From Fusicatenibacter saccharivorans (lineage in GTDB: Bacteria; Bacillota; Clostridia; Lachnospirales; Lachnospiraceae), in assembly GCF_027667425.1 (NCBI RefSeq), contig NZ_JAQEGR010000018.1, positions 6,434-70,433 on the forward strand: DNA of 64,000 nt, read 5' to 3'. The position numbers and the translations under genes are program-made. Within the stretch, counting starts at the first letter, position 1. Each line of letters starts with the position of its first letter. Below, one piece after another: positions 25,913 to 35,623 of the stretch. The notes under the pieces are model-generated. The model made no database searches. It was not told the origin of the DNA and saw nothing but the letters and a program-made list of their open reading frames with translations.

Positions 25913-28201
25913 TTATCCTCTATAATAGTTGATCAGGCATCCCTTGCGGATGATTTCTCTCTCATCATCGGTCAGCGCGCCTAACGTCATCTCGAACGGA
26001 ACAAGTGCTCCGTCTTTTACAACGTACGCTTTGATCACATCGGCTTTCTCTTCCACTGCCTTGCGGATCTCCGGTACAAAGATGTAATCTCCGTTTGTAA
26101 ACGGCAGATCTCCCTCCGGGATCAGGAATGGAAGCATGCCCCAGTTGATCAGGTTGGAGCGGTAGCGCTTCGTTGCATACTCGTTGGCGATGTTTGCCCA
26201 GCCGCCTAATACCTTCTGGCAGGAAGCTGCCTGCTCACGCGCAGAGCCGTCGCCCGGTTTTACAGCGAAGATGGTGGATCCGACACCGACGTTTGTCTTG
26301 TCGATATCCGGGTACTGGGTATGGATGGCTGCGAAGACCGGTTTCAGTTCCGGAAGTGCCTCTGCCGGGCAGTTTCCTTCCTGGATGGCTTTCTCTGCGG
26401 CCTGTACTTCTTTTGCACGTCCCACGTAAGCCGGATCTTTTCTTGACAGGGTGAACTCTGCCAGTCCGAGCGGGTTGGAACGGAAGGAAGAAGTCTCGCC
26501 GGATGGAATCAGCTCATCGGTTGTCGTAACCGGATCGTGGATCTCGGAAACAACCTTCAGAATCAGGTTCTCGGCAAGCTGCGGCATAGCCGGCCAGTCT
26601 TTGATGTTCGGTCCGAACTGGATTTCTACAGACGGATCTGCCACACCCTTGCTGTCGAAGACACGGTTCTCGTAAATCTTCTTGTCGAAGTGGTATGCCG
26701 GTTTCGTGTATGTTCCGGTGAACTCGTCTGCTGCGGTCAGGAATCCCTTGTTTGCTGCGGTTGCTGCAATGGAACGTGCATCCATCAGGGCAACGGAAGA
26801 AATCTGGCCGTTCTGGATCTTGGATCCCTCGCGGTTCGGGAAGTTTCTGGTGGAGTGACGGATTGAGAACGCATTGTTTGCCGGAGTATCGCCTGCGCCG
26901 AAGCACGGTCCGCAGAATGCGGTTTTTACGATCGCACCGGTTTCCAAAAGGTCTGCCAGTTTTCCGTTTCTTGCCAGCTCCATATAGATCGGGGTACTTG
27001 CCGGGTAAACACTTAAGGTGAACGCATCGTCGCCAATGCTGTGGCCTTTCAGGATATCGGCTGCGTCGCAGATGTTCTCAAATCCGCCGCCGGCGCATCC
27101 TGCGATGATTCCCTGGTCTACCAGGAGTTTTCCGTCGTGTACTTTATTTTTCAGAGTGAACGGAACTTTTCCGTCGAGGCTGATGGCTGCTTTCTTCTCT
27201 ACATCGTTCAGGATGTCATCGAGGTTTGCTTTCAGCTCTTCAATGGTATAAACATTGCTCGGATGGAACGGCATCGCGATCATCGGTTTGATCTTGTCGA
27301 GTTCTACTTTTACAACGCCGTCATAGTAAGCAACCGCGCCAGGATTCAGCTCTTTGTAATCTGCGCTTCTGCCGTGGATCTGATAGAACTCGCTGATCTT
27401 CTCATCGGTTCTCCAGATGGAGGACAGACACGTTGTCTCGGTTGTCATAACGTCCACACCGATCCGGTAATCTGCGCTTAAGGAAGATACGCCAGGTCCT
27501 ACGAACTCCATAACTTTGTTCTTTACGTAACCATTTGCAAAGACTGCACCGATGATGGCAAGTGCAATATCCTGCGGTCCTACGCCCGGCTGCGGTGCGC
27601 CTGTCATGTAAATTGCGATCACTCCCGGCATAGCGATATCATATGTTTTGGAGAGAAGCTGTTTTACCAGCTCCGGTCCGCCCTCGCCCATGGCCATGGT
27701 TCCGAGTGCACCGTAACGGGTGTGGGAATCGGATCCGAGGATCATTTTTCCGCCGCCGGCAAGCATCTCGCGGGCAAACTGATGAATTACTGCCTGATGA
27801 GGCGGTACATAGACGCCGCCGTACTTTTTCGCACAGGTAAGACCAAACATGTGGTCATCTTCGTTGATGGTTCCGCCGACTGCGCAAAGGGAGTTGTGGC
27901 AGTTGGTCAGCACGTACGGTACCGGGAATTTTTCCAGTCCTGACGCGCGCGCGGTCTGAATGATTCCAACAAAAGTAATGTCATGCGATGTAAGTTTGTC
28001 AAATTTGATCTGCAGATTTTCCATGTTGCCGGAAACATTGTGGTCTTTTAAGATTCCATAGGCAATGGTTTCTTTTGCAGCATCCGCCGGACACGGCACA
28101 GCGCCGGTACGCGCTTTGAGTTCCGCGCGGCCTTCTTCTGTATCCGGGATGATGTCGATTCCGTTGACAAGGTATGCACCTGTGTTCAGTAATTCAATCA
28201 T
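25913..28201 (-). CDS. Aconitase-family hydratase
   Basis: This 762-residue [4Fe-4S] hydro-lyase belongs to the aconitase superfamily and probably interconverts citrate and isocitrate or a related hydroxy acid. Active-site features include ILGSDSHTRYGALG and the cluster ligands in GIIAGCAGGGFENICDA and AFCGPCFGAGDTPANN, then the substrate-binding NAFSIRHSTRNFPNREGSK. The C-terminal swivel domain includes YATKRYRSNLINWGMLPF. The length and block order fit the hydratase type seen in Clostridia. I chose the ATG at 28201, which has GGAGAG eight bases upstream. A CdaR-like regulator gene lies directly upstream on the same strand, and two hairpins occupy the gap. Confidence 0.9.
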   Translation of the reverse strand: MIELLNTGAYLVNGIDIIPDTEEGRAELKARTGAVPCPADAAKETIAYGILKDHNVSGNMENLQIKFDKLTSHDITFVGIIQTARASGLEKFPVPYVLTNCHNSLCAVGGTINEDDHMFGLTCAKKYGGVYVPPHQAVIHQFAREMLAGGGKMILGSDSHTRYGALGTMAMGEGGPELVKQLLSKTYDIAMPGVIAIYMTGAPQPGVGPQDIALAIIGAVFANGYVKNKVMEFVGPGVSSLSADYRIGVDVMTTETTCLSSIWRTDEKISEFYQIHGRSADYKELNPGAVAYYDGVVKVELDKIKPMIAMPFHPSNVYTIEELKANLDDILNDVEKKAAISLDGKVPFTLKNKVHDGKLLVDQGIIAGCAGGGFENICDAADILKGHSIGDDAFTLSVYPASTPIYMELARNGKLADLLETGAIVKTAFCGPCFGAGDTPANNAFSIRHSTRNFPNREGSKIQNGQISSVALMDARSIAATAANKGFLTAADEFTGTYTKPAYHFDKKIYENRVFDSKGVADPSVEIQFGPNIKDWPAMPQLAENLILKVVSEIHDPVTTTDELIPSGETSSFRSNPLGLAEFTLSRKDPAYVGRAKEVQAAEKAIQEGNCPAEALPELKPVFAAIHTQYPDIDKTNVGVGSTIFAVKPGDGSAREQAASCQKVLGGWANIANEYATKRYRSNLINWGMLPFLIPEGDLPFTNGDYIFVPEIRKAVEEKADVIKAYVVKDGALVPFEMTLGALTDDEREIIRKGCLINYYRG

Positions 28202-28236
28202 GTCGTTGCTCTCCTCTTGTTGTTGATAAAATGTCA

Positions 28237-28301
28237 GGGTCAAAAAGTCTTTTGACCCCTTCGATACCCGGATTGCTCCGTGCTTTGCACTCCCGCAATC
28301 C
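28237..28301 (-). other. Tandem hairpins in the hydratase 5' region
   Basis: Two perfect stems stand between the regulator stop and the hydratase start: a 9-bp stem (GGGTCAAAA at 28237-28245 with its complement at 28250-28258) and a 7-bp stem (GGATTGC at 28270-28276 with GCAATCC at 28295-28301). Neither is followed by a strong minus-strand T-run, so they may be RNA processing or stability elements, or a leader structure, rather than terminators. Confidence 0.4.
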
Positions 28302-28320
28302 TGTACGGCTCTGAACGGTT

Positions 28321-29421
28321 TTACAGATTTTCGCTGTTGTTCATATACGTCATGTAGCTTACGACCATCATGGCAATTTTAAAGGTCAGCGCATCGTCAA
28401 ATTTACGAATGTCGAGTCCTGTGCTCTTCTCGAGCTTCTCCAGACGGTACACCAGAGTATTTCTGTGTACATAGAGCTGACGGGATGTCTCGGACACATT
28501 CAGGTTATTTTCAAAAAATTTATTGATTGTGGTCAGTGTTTCCTCATCGAACGTATCCGGCAGATTTTCGCCGAAGACTTCGGTCATAAACATTTCGCAC
28601 AGCGGAATCGGGAGCTGATAGATCAGACGGCCGATGCCGAGGTTGTTGTATGGTACCACGTTTTTGTCTGCGTAGAAAATTTTTCCTACCTCAAGCGCCA
28701 TCTTCGCTTCTTTGTAGGAACGCGAAACACTCTTAATCTCGCTGACCGGATTTCCGTAAGAAACACGTACCTGGGACATTGCCTCTGCATTCAGCATATC
28801 AACCAGCATTCTTGCGGTCTGGTTCATATCCTCGAAGGTGTCGGTATCCTTCAGTTCTTTTACAATGATAATGCTCTTCTCATCGACTGCGGTGATGAAA
28901 TCTCTCGGTCTTGAAGCAAAGAGGCTCTTTACTGTCTCCTGTGCGCTGATGTCTTTTTCCAGCTTCGTCTCTACCATGTAAACAACGCGGCGCACATCTG
29001 TGTCGATGCGAAGCTTTTTCGCGCGGTTGTAGACATCCACCAGAAGAAGATTGTCGAGAAGAAGGTTCTGGATAAAGTTGTTTTTGTCCAGACGCTCTTT
29101 GTATGCAATGATAAGATTCTGAATCTCACATACGGCAACCTTTCCGATCATATATGCATCGTCGCTACTTCCTTTAGAAATCAGAATATACTCCACATTC
29201 TGGTTGTCATATACTTTAAAATAATGATATTCCTGTACAATCTGGCTGTCCGCAGCGGATAATACAAAAGAACGGATGCTTTCTGCATCAATCGCGGTTT
29301 CCGGGAATGTGGTCACCAGCAGAACACCATCCGTATTCGTCACACATAAATCAATTCTCGTAATATTTCTTAATTCATCAAGGGTTTTCTGTAATACCTG
29401 ACTTGATACCAAATCTGCCAC
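28321..29421 (-). CDS. CdaR/PucR-type transcriptional regulator
   Basis: This 366-residue regulator ends in the PucR/CdaR helix-turn-helix: FFENNLNVSETSRQLYVHRN followed by TLVYRLEKLEKSTGLDIRKF. The N-terminal 130 residues look like a diacid-sensor domain, with a central GGDEF-like linker domain (SQVRVSYGNPVSEIKSV) as in CdaR-type activators of sugar-diacid use. It is immediately upstream of the hydratase gene and in the same direction, so it is a candidate regulator of it. A TTGCCA/TATAGT promoter sits 47 bases before the start codon. Confidence 0.85.
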   Translation of the reverse strand: MADLVSSQVLQKTLDELRNITRIDLCVTNTDGVLLVTTFPETAIDAESIRSFVLSAADSQIVQEYHYFKVYDNQNVEYILISKGSSDDAYMIGKVAVCEIQNLIIAYKERLDKNNFIQNLLLDNLLLVDVYNRAKKLRIDTDVRRVVYMVETKLEKDISAQETVKSLFASRPRDFITAVDEKSIIIVKELKDTDTFEDMNQTARMLVDMLNAEAMSQVRVSYGNPVSEIKSVSRSYKEAKMALEVGKIFYADKNVVPYNNLGIGRLIYQLPIPLCEMFMTEVFGENLPDTFDEETLTTINKFFENNLNVSETSRQLYVHRNTLVYRLEKLEKSTGLDIRKFDDALTFKIAMMVVSYMTYMNNSENL

Positions 29422-29467
29422 TTCCTTTCTCCTGGCGTATTTTACTCCAGGGTGCGTCTTATCTATA

Positions 29468-29496
29468 ACTATAGCTTATTTTTTTCTCATTGGCAA
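29468..29496 (-). promoter_or_regulatory. Sigma-A-type promoter of the CdaR-like gene
   Basis: TTGCCA (29491-29496) and TATAGT (29468-29473) on the minus strand are separated by 17 bases. Confidence 0.7.
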
Positions 29497-29501
29497 CTAT
29501 T

Positions 29502-29523
29502 TTTTGCTTCGCAAAAGGAGGGC
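29502..29523. repeat. Copy 1 of a 22-base palindrome-containing repeat
   Basis: TTTTGCTTCGCAAAA followed by GGAGGGC. The same 22 bases occur at 51473-51494. The palindromic core can form a 6-bp stem. It lies between a promoter and a terminator, outside any gene. Confidence 0.6.
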
Positions 29524-29534
29524 GGTGCATATGC

Positions 29535-29572
29535 AAAAAGGACCGGCATCCGAACGGATGCCGATCCTTTTC
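29535..29572 (-). terminator. Intrinsic terminator after the sugar-ABC ATPase gene
   Basis: GGATCGGCATCC pairs with GGATGCCGGTCC around a GTTC tetraloop on the minus strand (one G-U pair) and is followed by five Ts. It begins about 37 bases beyond the ATPase gene stop. Confidence 0.85.
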
Positions 29573-29608
29573 TCTATGTTTGCGCATACGCGCTGATGTT
29601 CATATGGA

Positions 29609-30721
29609 TTAGTTGGTAATGGTGATCTCTGTCTCTTTGTCGAACAGATGAACTTTCTCCATATCCAGAGCAAATTTAACGGTATCACCGCTTCTTGCAG
29701 TTGTACGAGGATCTACGCGGGCTGTCATTGGGAAGCCTTCGCAATCGAAGTACAGGTAAACTTCTGCACCTAACAGCTCGTATACGTTGATCTTGCACTC
29801 AACTACGCTGTCTTTGGAAGTTTCGATGAACATCTGAGAATCATGTACGTTCTCAGGACGGATACCCATAACAACGGTCTTTCCGTCATATCCGCCGTCG
29901 ATAACAGCTTTTGCTTTGGAAGCCGGCAGTTTCATGTTGTATTTACCAACAGTAAGAGTAACGTCGTTTCCGTTAACTTTTACTTTTGCATCCAGGAAGT
30001 TCATCTGCGGAGATCCGATGAATCCTGCAACGAACAGGTTGCCCGGTGCGTTGTACAGGTTCTGCGGGGTATCTACCTGCTGAACAACTCCGTCTTTCAT
30101 AACAACGATTCTGGTACCAAGTGTCATAGCCTCGGTCTGGTCATGTGTTACGTAGATGATGGTAGCGCCCAGTCTCTCATGCAGTTTGGAAATCTCGGTA
30201 CGCATCTGTACACGAAGTTTTGCATCCAGGTTTGACAGAGGCTCGTCCATAAGGAATACTTTAGGATCACGTACGATTGCACGTCCCATAGCAACACGCT
30301 GTCTCTGACCACCGGAAAGAGCTTTCGGTTTACGGTCAAGCAGTTTCTCCAGGTCAAGGATTTTAGCTGCTTCTTTAACCTGTTTGTCGATCTGATCTTT
30401 CGGAACTTTTCTCAGTTTCAGACCGAATGCCATGTTATCATATACGGTCATGTGTGGATACAGAGCGTAGTTCTGGAATACCATTGCGATATCACGGTCT
30501 TTCGGCTCTACATCGTTTACTACTTTATCGTCAATTTTCAGAGTACCATCGGAGATCTCCTCAAGACCTGCGATCATACGAAGTGTTGTAGATTTACCAC
30601 ATCCAGATGGTCCTACGAAGATGATAAACTCTTTGTCAGCGATTTCCAGGTTGAAGTCTTTTACTGCTTCAAAACCGTTCGGATATCTTTTTGTAATGTG
30701 CTGTAAAGATAAACTTGCCAT
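29609..30721 (-). CDS. Sugar ABC transporter ATPase (UgpC/MsmX type)
   Basis: This 370-residue ATPase is of the CUT1 carbohydrate class. It has Walker A GPSGCGKST (about residues 37-45), signature LSGGQRQR, Walker B VFLMDEPLSNLDAKLR, and the C-terminal MalK-type TOBE domain (VVMGIRPENVHDSQ, LGAEVYLYFDC). It stands alone with its own promoter region and terminator. In Firmicutes such solitary UgpC/MsmX ATPases energise many different sugar transporters that lack their own ATPase. The GGGAGG ribosome site supports the ATG at 30721. A TATACT box at 30798-30803 is the likely -10 element. Confidence 0.93.
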   Translation of the reverse strand: MASLSLQHITKRYPNGFEAVKDFNLEIADKEFIIFVGPSGCGKSTTLRMIAGLEEISDGTLKIDDKVVNDVEPKDRDIAMVFQNYALYPHMTVYDNMAFGLKLRKVPKDQIDKQVKEAAKILDLEKLLDRKPKALSGGQRQRVAMGRAIVRDPKVFLMDEPLSNLDAKLRVQMRTEISKLHERLGATIIYVTHDQTEAMTLGTRIVVMKDGVVQQVDTPQNLYNAPGNLFVAGFIGSPQMNFLDAKVKVNGNDVTLTVGKYNMKLPASKAKAVIDGGYDGKTVVMGIRPENVHDSQMFIETSKDSVVECKINVYELLGAEVYLYFDCEGFPMTARVDPRTTARSGDTVKFALDMEKVHLFDKETEITITN

Positions 30722-30970
30722 TTTTGAATCCTCCCTAAATGAACATCATGCGTTTTATTATGAGTTTTGCATTTGCATCTCTCTTGCTTATGGGATTAGT
30801 ATACCTTTTCTACCCGCATTCGACCATGCCACAATTACACAAACTTTCCTCCGGCAGATTGGCAATTCTGCTTTCGGATTTTCTCGAACCGTTCTCTTCT
30901 GTCCACTTTGCACAAACAAAATGTTCACTCTTATACAAAATGACGAAACGAAAAGTTTATATTCTCTTCA

Positions 30971-30999
30971 TTGCATTTTTCTGAAAAATTCGCTATACT
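30971..30999 (+). promoter_or_regulatory. Sigma-A-type promoter of the YesL gene
   Basis: TTGCAT (30971-30976) and TATACT (30994-30999) are spaced by 17 bases, about 70 bases ahead of the YesL start. The 350-base gap 30722-31070 is shared with the divergent sugar ATPase gene and holds no ORF I can support. Confidence 0.75.
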
Positions 31000-31070
31000 T
31001 TTCTATGATGTCTGCCAGCCGGAACGTTAATCGGCGGCACACTTAATTCAACAGAAAAGAGGAACAAATT

Positions 31071-31886
31071 ATGAGTTTTTTCAGCCTGGACAGTAAGTTC
31101 TCGCAGATTATGGGCCGTGTCTTCGACCTGATGATGCTGAACATTATTTTCCTTATTATGTGTATCCCGATTGTGACAATCGGCGCCAATTTCACAGCAA
31201 TGTACTACGTCACGCTGAAGATGATCAAAAATGAGGAGACGTATATCTTCCGTACCTACTGGAAATCCTTCCGCGAAAACTTCAAGCAGGCAACTGCCAT
31301 CTGGCTCATCCTGCTGGCGGTTCTGATTGTTCTGATTCTTGATCTTCTGCTGGTCATGAGAATGCCGGGTACCATCACCTACCTGCGTTTTGTTTTCCTG
31401 GTACTGATCTTTTTCGAGGCCATGGTACTTTCCTATGTATTTCCGGTACTGAGCCGCTTTGACAATACTGTAAAAAACACGATCAAGAACTCCATCCTGA
31501 TGGCAATCCGCCACCTGCCGTGGACCATCATGATCCTGCTCGTCAATCTCTGTCCGCTGCTGATCTATGTATTCTCCACGACAAAGATTGTCAGCTATCT
31601 GATTCTTCTGATGTTCCTTCTGGGCTTTTCCACGGTAGCGCTTGGATGCTCCTGGTTCTTCGTAAACAAAATCTTCCCATTCTATATGCCTGAGGAAGAA
31701 AACGAGGTTCTGACACCGGAAGAAGAATCCTTACGGGCACTCGAAGCAATGGACAGACCAAGCCCGCTGACTGAACGTTCCGATGACGCTGCTCCGGCTG
31801 AAACTACCGATGCTGCAGAAACTGCTTCGGAAGAGGAATCTGCAAGCCCGGCTGAACAGACAGAAACAGACGAAACAAACGAATAA
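31071..31886 (+). CDS. YesL-family (DUF624) membrane protein
   Basis: This 271-residue protein has five hydrophobic segments and the family's N-terminus (MSFFSLDSKFSQIMGRVFDL followed by NIIFLIMCIPIVTIGA). The membrane domain ends near residue 205 and is followed by an acidic Ala/Glu/Thr/Ser-rich tail of about 65 residues. DUF624 proteins lie next to carbohydrate ABC transporters in Firmicutes; their role is not established. Here the gene is divergent from the shared sugar-ABC ATPase, in keeping with that association. Confidence 0.9.
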   Translation: MSFFSLDSKFSQIMGRVFDLMMLNIIFLIMCIPIVTIGANFTAMYYVTLKMIKNEETYIFRTYWKSFRENFKQATAIWLILLAVLIVLILDLLLVMRMPGTITYLRFVFLVLIFFEAMVLSYVFPVLSRFDNTVKNTIKNSILMAIRHLPWTIMILLVNLCPLLIYVFSTTKIVSYLILLMFLLGFSTVALGCSWFFVNKIFPFYMPEEENEVLTPEEESLRALEAMDRPSPLTERSDDAAPAETTDAAETASEEESASPAEQTETDETNE

Positions 31887-31904
31887 ATAAACTGCATTTC
31901 ATAA

Positions 31905-31957
31905 ACAACTCCCCGCCGGGAACCGCATCTGCTGCGTGTTTCCCGGCGGGGAGTTGT
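31905..31957. terminator. Bidirectional intrinsic terminator
   Basis: An 18-bp perfect inverted repeat (arms 31905-31922 and 31940-31957, containing CTCCCCGCCGGGAA) lies between the convergent YesL and histidine kinase genes. T-rich sequence follows on the plus strand. Confidence 0.85.
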
Positions 31958-31990
31958 CGTTTTCTATTCTCTTTTATTTTTCAACACTTC

Positions 31991-34669
31991 TCAGGCATCC
32001 TGCTGTGCTTCCTCCTGTACCGCTTCCGGTACGATCATCGGAGGCATCGGTTTTTTCTCCTTTACAGCTTCATCAAACGTAATCGTAACCTTGAACAGGT
32101 CGCCGTCCAGATAAATGTTGAAGCTTCCATGCTGCAATACCGTTAGGTTCTTTGCGATTGAAAGACCCAGGCCGCTGCCCTCGGTGCTCCGGCTGACATC
32201 GCCGCGGATAAAACGCTCCGTCAGTTCATCTGCCTGGAAGTTCAGCGGGTTCTCGGAAATGTTCTTAATCGAGAGCTGAATCTTTCCGTCTTTTTTGATG
32301 GCATCCACATAAACCCGTGTTCCCGGCATGGCATATTTGCAGACATTTACGTACAGGTTCTCAAGCACGCGCCAGATGCGGCGGCTGTCCGCACGGATCA
32401 GAAGCGGTTCCGGCTGGAGAATACAGATCAGGTCGAGATTGCGGCCTTCGAACCGCTCCGCAAATTCTCCGTTCACCTGCTGTACCAGTTCATTCAGGTT
32501 CAGGTTCATGAATTCCAGTTTAATATTTCCGGAGCTGATCTTCGATGCCTCGACAAGGTCCTCCGTCAGCTGTTTCAGGCGCTGTGATTTTTCGTCGAGT
32601 ACGCGGATATAATCTTTCGCTTTCTCGTTTTCAATATTTTCCCGTTTCAGCAGATCGACATAATTAATAATAGAAGTAAGCGGTGTCTTGATATCGTGGG
32701 ATACGTTGGTGATCAGATCCGCTTTTAAGCGCTCGCTCTTCATCTGCTCCTGCACTGCCGCTTTCATTCCCTCTCCGAGCGAATTGACAATTCCGGCAAG
32801 CTGAAGGTTGTCTTCCCCCTGCAGCTCCGTCAGGTCAATCTTGTAATCCAGATCGCCCGCAGCAATCTCTTTTAAGCCATGTTCAATCTGTTTTCTTCCG
32901 GATGCCTCGCGCAGCAGAAGAAGCAGCACTGCGGCATCCATCACCAGGGTAAGGAATACGCCGAACATTCCGAAGCCGCAGCAGAGAATGATCTGCACGC
33001 CGCAGAAAACGCAGAACATAAGGATCGTTCGCTCCGACTCCTGTCTGCCTTCATAGAAGGTTCTTCCGGCAGACACGATCCGGTGGCCGACGCAGTACAA
33101 AAACGACTGTTTCCAGACGTTGCGTGCTTTGATCCGGCGCACCAGTGAGCAGTACGGAATCAGTGTGATCAGAAATCCGGCGAGGATGCCCGATGCGGCC
33201 ACCAGGCTTCGCCATGTATCTGCTTCATTTCCATAGGATCCGCTGTAGATGTAGTTTCCGTCAAAATTCTGGATATAATGAACGCCGCCGTAGGAAAGTT
33301 CGATGCAGACAGCAACGATTCCAACTGCTCCCATCACAATCAGGATGGCGGCTGCAGCTGCGATTTCCGTGTACCACTGATCGAAAAAGTAAAGGCGGAT
33401 TTCTTTGTTTTTTCCATTTCTTCCTGCCTGCAGTGTGAACAGGACCAGGCAGACCAGCGTTCCGATTCCGCCAACTGCAATCATCAGAAGAAGGAGCTGC
33501 ATTTTCGGAAGCCACTGGCTGTAGATCTCACTGTACTGGGAGAAATAGTCGCTTGCTGCCAGATCCGGATCCAGTGCAACAAAGATCTTCTGATAATTAT
33601 CTGCAATCTGATTGTTCAGTAGATAGCTTCTCGCTGCTTCCACGGCCGGGCTGTTTTTTCTTGTTGCATAAGAACGGACTTTGTCGGCACCGCCGGTCCG
33701 GTCAACAGCAAAGGCGAACGGATAGGGCGATTTCTGCGCAATGGCTGTTGTGTAACCATTTTTCCAGGAATCCACATTCGTATAGATATTTCCTTCTTTA
33801 TCCTCCAGACAGTACCAGAGATTGGCATCGTCCGCATCGACGCTGATGCCGCTCTCCTGGTTTTTAAAAGCAGCAACTTCTTCCGTGACCCCGGAAAGTG
33901 TCATATACAGATCGCGGATGGATACCTTTTTCAGATTTGCCGCCGCGTACTCATAGAGGTACGTTCCCGCTTTCGTTTTCTGCGTTTCCAGGCTCATTCC
34001 CTGATCGTATAGATACAAAAACTGGGAGGAAACATCAGCAGGATCAATTTTTTTCTCTTTCAGGCTTTTCACTGCATTATCGGAAGGAAAGTAGACCTCG
34101 CCGTCCGGGGAAAAGCTGTCAAACGTCTCTGCATCTGCCGCGCTCACTTCTTCGGTGAGTGCGGCTACATCCGTCTCTTCTGTTTCCTGGCTCACGTCAG
34201 TTCCATCTTCGTATGCAAGATAGGCTTCTTTGTCAATTCCGGCATCGTTCGTCGCATAATTGTCCGCAGTATACGCTGCCACCTCATTGAGGTCTGCGCT
34301 GCTGCCGTCATCGTACATCTTGACAAGCTGGTCAATGGTGTACGTTGTACTTATCCCGCCGCTTCCCTCTCCATCGGTTGCAAAGGCACGGTAATCAATC
34401 TCTTTTGTTCCGTCGTATCGACCGTTTGTGCCGAATTTACTCATATCATTATAGTAGCTCATGACGTTATGAAGCTGCCGCTGCACCAGTGTGCCGCATG
34501 CGGTGGTTTCTTCAAACGCATACTTTTTTGCTGCCGCATTCGGCGTCAGGCCGACGCTGGAAAGCATCAGTGTCTGAATGCCCCCGAACAGCGCACTGGC
34601 GGCAAAAACGATCAGCAGAAGAAAAACGATCAGCTTCCCCGTCAGGCTGTAGAGTTTTCGTTCTTTCAC
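31991..34669 (-). CDS. Large membrane sensor histidine kinase
   Basis: This 892-residue kinase has an N-terminal membrane segment (about residues 14-40), a 340-residue extracytoplasmic sensor with no recognised domain, then five or six hydrophobic segments between about 385 and 590. A HAMP-like stretch precedes the catalytic core. The phosphoacceptor His is in VSHDIKTPLTSIINYVDLL, and the ATPase domain has NLYVNVCKYA and GSGLGLSIAKNL. It ends in a Pro/Glu-rich tail. The gene lies 16 bases downstream of the response regulator gene, its partner. The multi-helix middle is unusual for the family and could mean that the kinase senses a membrane-embedded signal. Confidence 0.88.
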   Translation of the reverse strand: MKERKLYSLTGKLIVFLLLIVFAASALFGGIQTLMLSSVGLTPNAAAKKYAFEETTACGTLVQRQLHNVMSYYNDMSKFGTNGRYDGTKEIDYRAFATDGEGSGGISTTYTIDQLVKMYDDGSSADLNEVAAYTADNYATNDAGIDKEAYLAYEDGTDVSQETEETDVAALTEEVSAADAETFDSFSPDGEVYFPSDNAVKSLKEKKIDPADVSSQFLYLYDQGMSLETQKTKAGTYLYEYAAANLKKVSIRDLYMTLSGVTEEVAAFKNQESGISVDADDANLWYCLEDKEGNIYTNVDSWKNGYTTAIAQKSPYPFAFAVDRTGGADKVRSYATRKNSPAVEAARSYLLNNQIADNYQKIFVALDPDLAASDYFSQYSEIYSQWLPKMQLLLLMIAVGGIGTLVCLVLFTLQAGRNGKNKEIRLYFFDQWYTEIAAAAAILIVMGAVGIVAVCIELSYGGVHYIQNFDGNYIYSGSYGNEADTWRSLVAASGILAGFLITLIPYCSLVRRIKARNVWKQSFLYCVGHRIVSAGRTFYEGRQESERTILMFCVFCGVQIILCCGFGMFGVFLTLVMDAAVLLLLLREASGRKQIEHGLKEIAAGDLDYKIDLTELQGEDNLQLAGIVNSLGEGMKAAVQEQMKSERLKADLITNVSHDIKTPLTSIINYVDLLKRENIENEKAKDYIRVLDEKSQRLKQLTEDLVEASKISSGNIKLEFMNLNLNELVQQVNGEFAERFEGRNLDLICILQPEPLLIRADSRRIWRVLENLYVNVCKYAMPGTRVYVDAIKKDGKIQLSIKNISENPLNFQADELTERFIRGDVSRSTEGSGLGLSIAKNLTVLQHGSFNIYLDGDLFKVTITFDEAVKEKKPMPPMIVPEAVQEEAQQDA

Positions 34670-34685
34670 AATTATTCACTCCTTA

Positions 34686-35381
34686 TTATTGTTTCTCAAT
34701 CTTATACCCAATTCCCCATACAACTTTCAGATAGCGCGGCTCCTTCGGGTTGATTTCGATTTTCTCACGGATGTGACGAATGTGGACCGCAACGGTGTTG
34801 TCCGCACCGATCGCCTCCTCGTTCCAGATGCTCTCGTAGATCTGTTCAATCGAAAATACCTTGCCTGGATTTTTTACCAGCAGCAGGAGAATGTTATATT
34901 CGATCGGGGTCAGTTTGACTGGTTCACCCTCGACGCTGACTTCTTTTAAATCGTCATTGACGAGAAGCCCGCCGACCTGATACACATTTTCTCCGTCGTC
35001 CGCCGGAAGATTTCCAAGTTTCGTGTAGCGCCGCAGCTGAGATTTCACCCTCGCCACCAGCTCGAGCGGGTTAAACGGCTTCGTCACGTAATCATCCGCG
35101 CCGATGTTCAGTCCCAGAATTTTGTCCACATCCTCTGATTTTGCGGACAGAATAATGATCGGAATACTGCTCTTTTCCCTGATTTTCAGCGTCGCACGGA
35201 TGCCGTCCAGTTTCGGCATCATGACGTCGATAATCAGCAGCTGAATCTCCTCCCTCTCGAGCATCTGGATGGCCTGCATGCCGTCATATGCTTTCAGCAC
35301 ATGATAGCCCTCCTGGGTCAGATAAATCTCAATGGCGTCTACAATCTCTCTATCATCATCACATACTAAAATGTTGTACAT
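34686..35381 (-). CDS. OmpR-family response regulator
   Basis: This 231-residue DNA-binding regulator starts MYNILVCDDDREI, has the phosphoacceptor Asp in LLIIDVMMPKLDG, the conserved Lys in YVTKPFNPLELV, and a winged-helix domain ending YLKVVWGIGYKIEKQ. The ATG at 35381 is preferred over a GTG five codons earlier because it places AGGTGGAG at a usable distance. It forms a two-gene unit with the large sensor kinase. A weak TGGCAA/TACAAT promoter is visible about 80 bases upstream. Confidence 0.92.
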   Translation of the reverse strand: MYNILVCDDDREIVDAIEIYLTQEGYHVLKAYDGMQAIQMLEREEIQLLIIDVMMPKLDGIRATLKIREKSSIPIIILSAKSEDVDKILGLNIGADDYVTKPFNPLELVARVKSQLRRYTKLGNLPADDGENVYQVGGLLVNDDLKEVSVEGEPVKLTPIEYNILLLLVKNPGKVFSIEQIYESIWNEEAIGADNTVAVHIRHIREKIEINPKEPRYLKVVWGIGYKIEKQ

Positions 35382-35623
35382 TTCTTCTTTCTCCACCTTT
35401 CATTTTTTCTTTTCCGGCACTTTTTTTCCGCGCCGGACCTCCCACATGATTCAAAGATGATTGTACCGCAAATTCCCTCAAGTTGCCAGATGTCTTTTGT
35501 TTTCATCCTTACTGTACCAAAGGAATCTTTAGGTCCGCAAAGGAAAATCTTAAGTTTCTATAAAGTTTTGTCTGTGAATTCAGAGCTCAAACATTTTTTA
35601 GACAATTGCAATTATTTTCTTAG

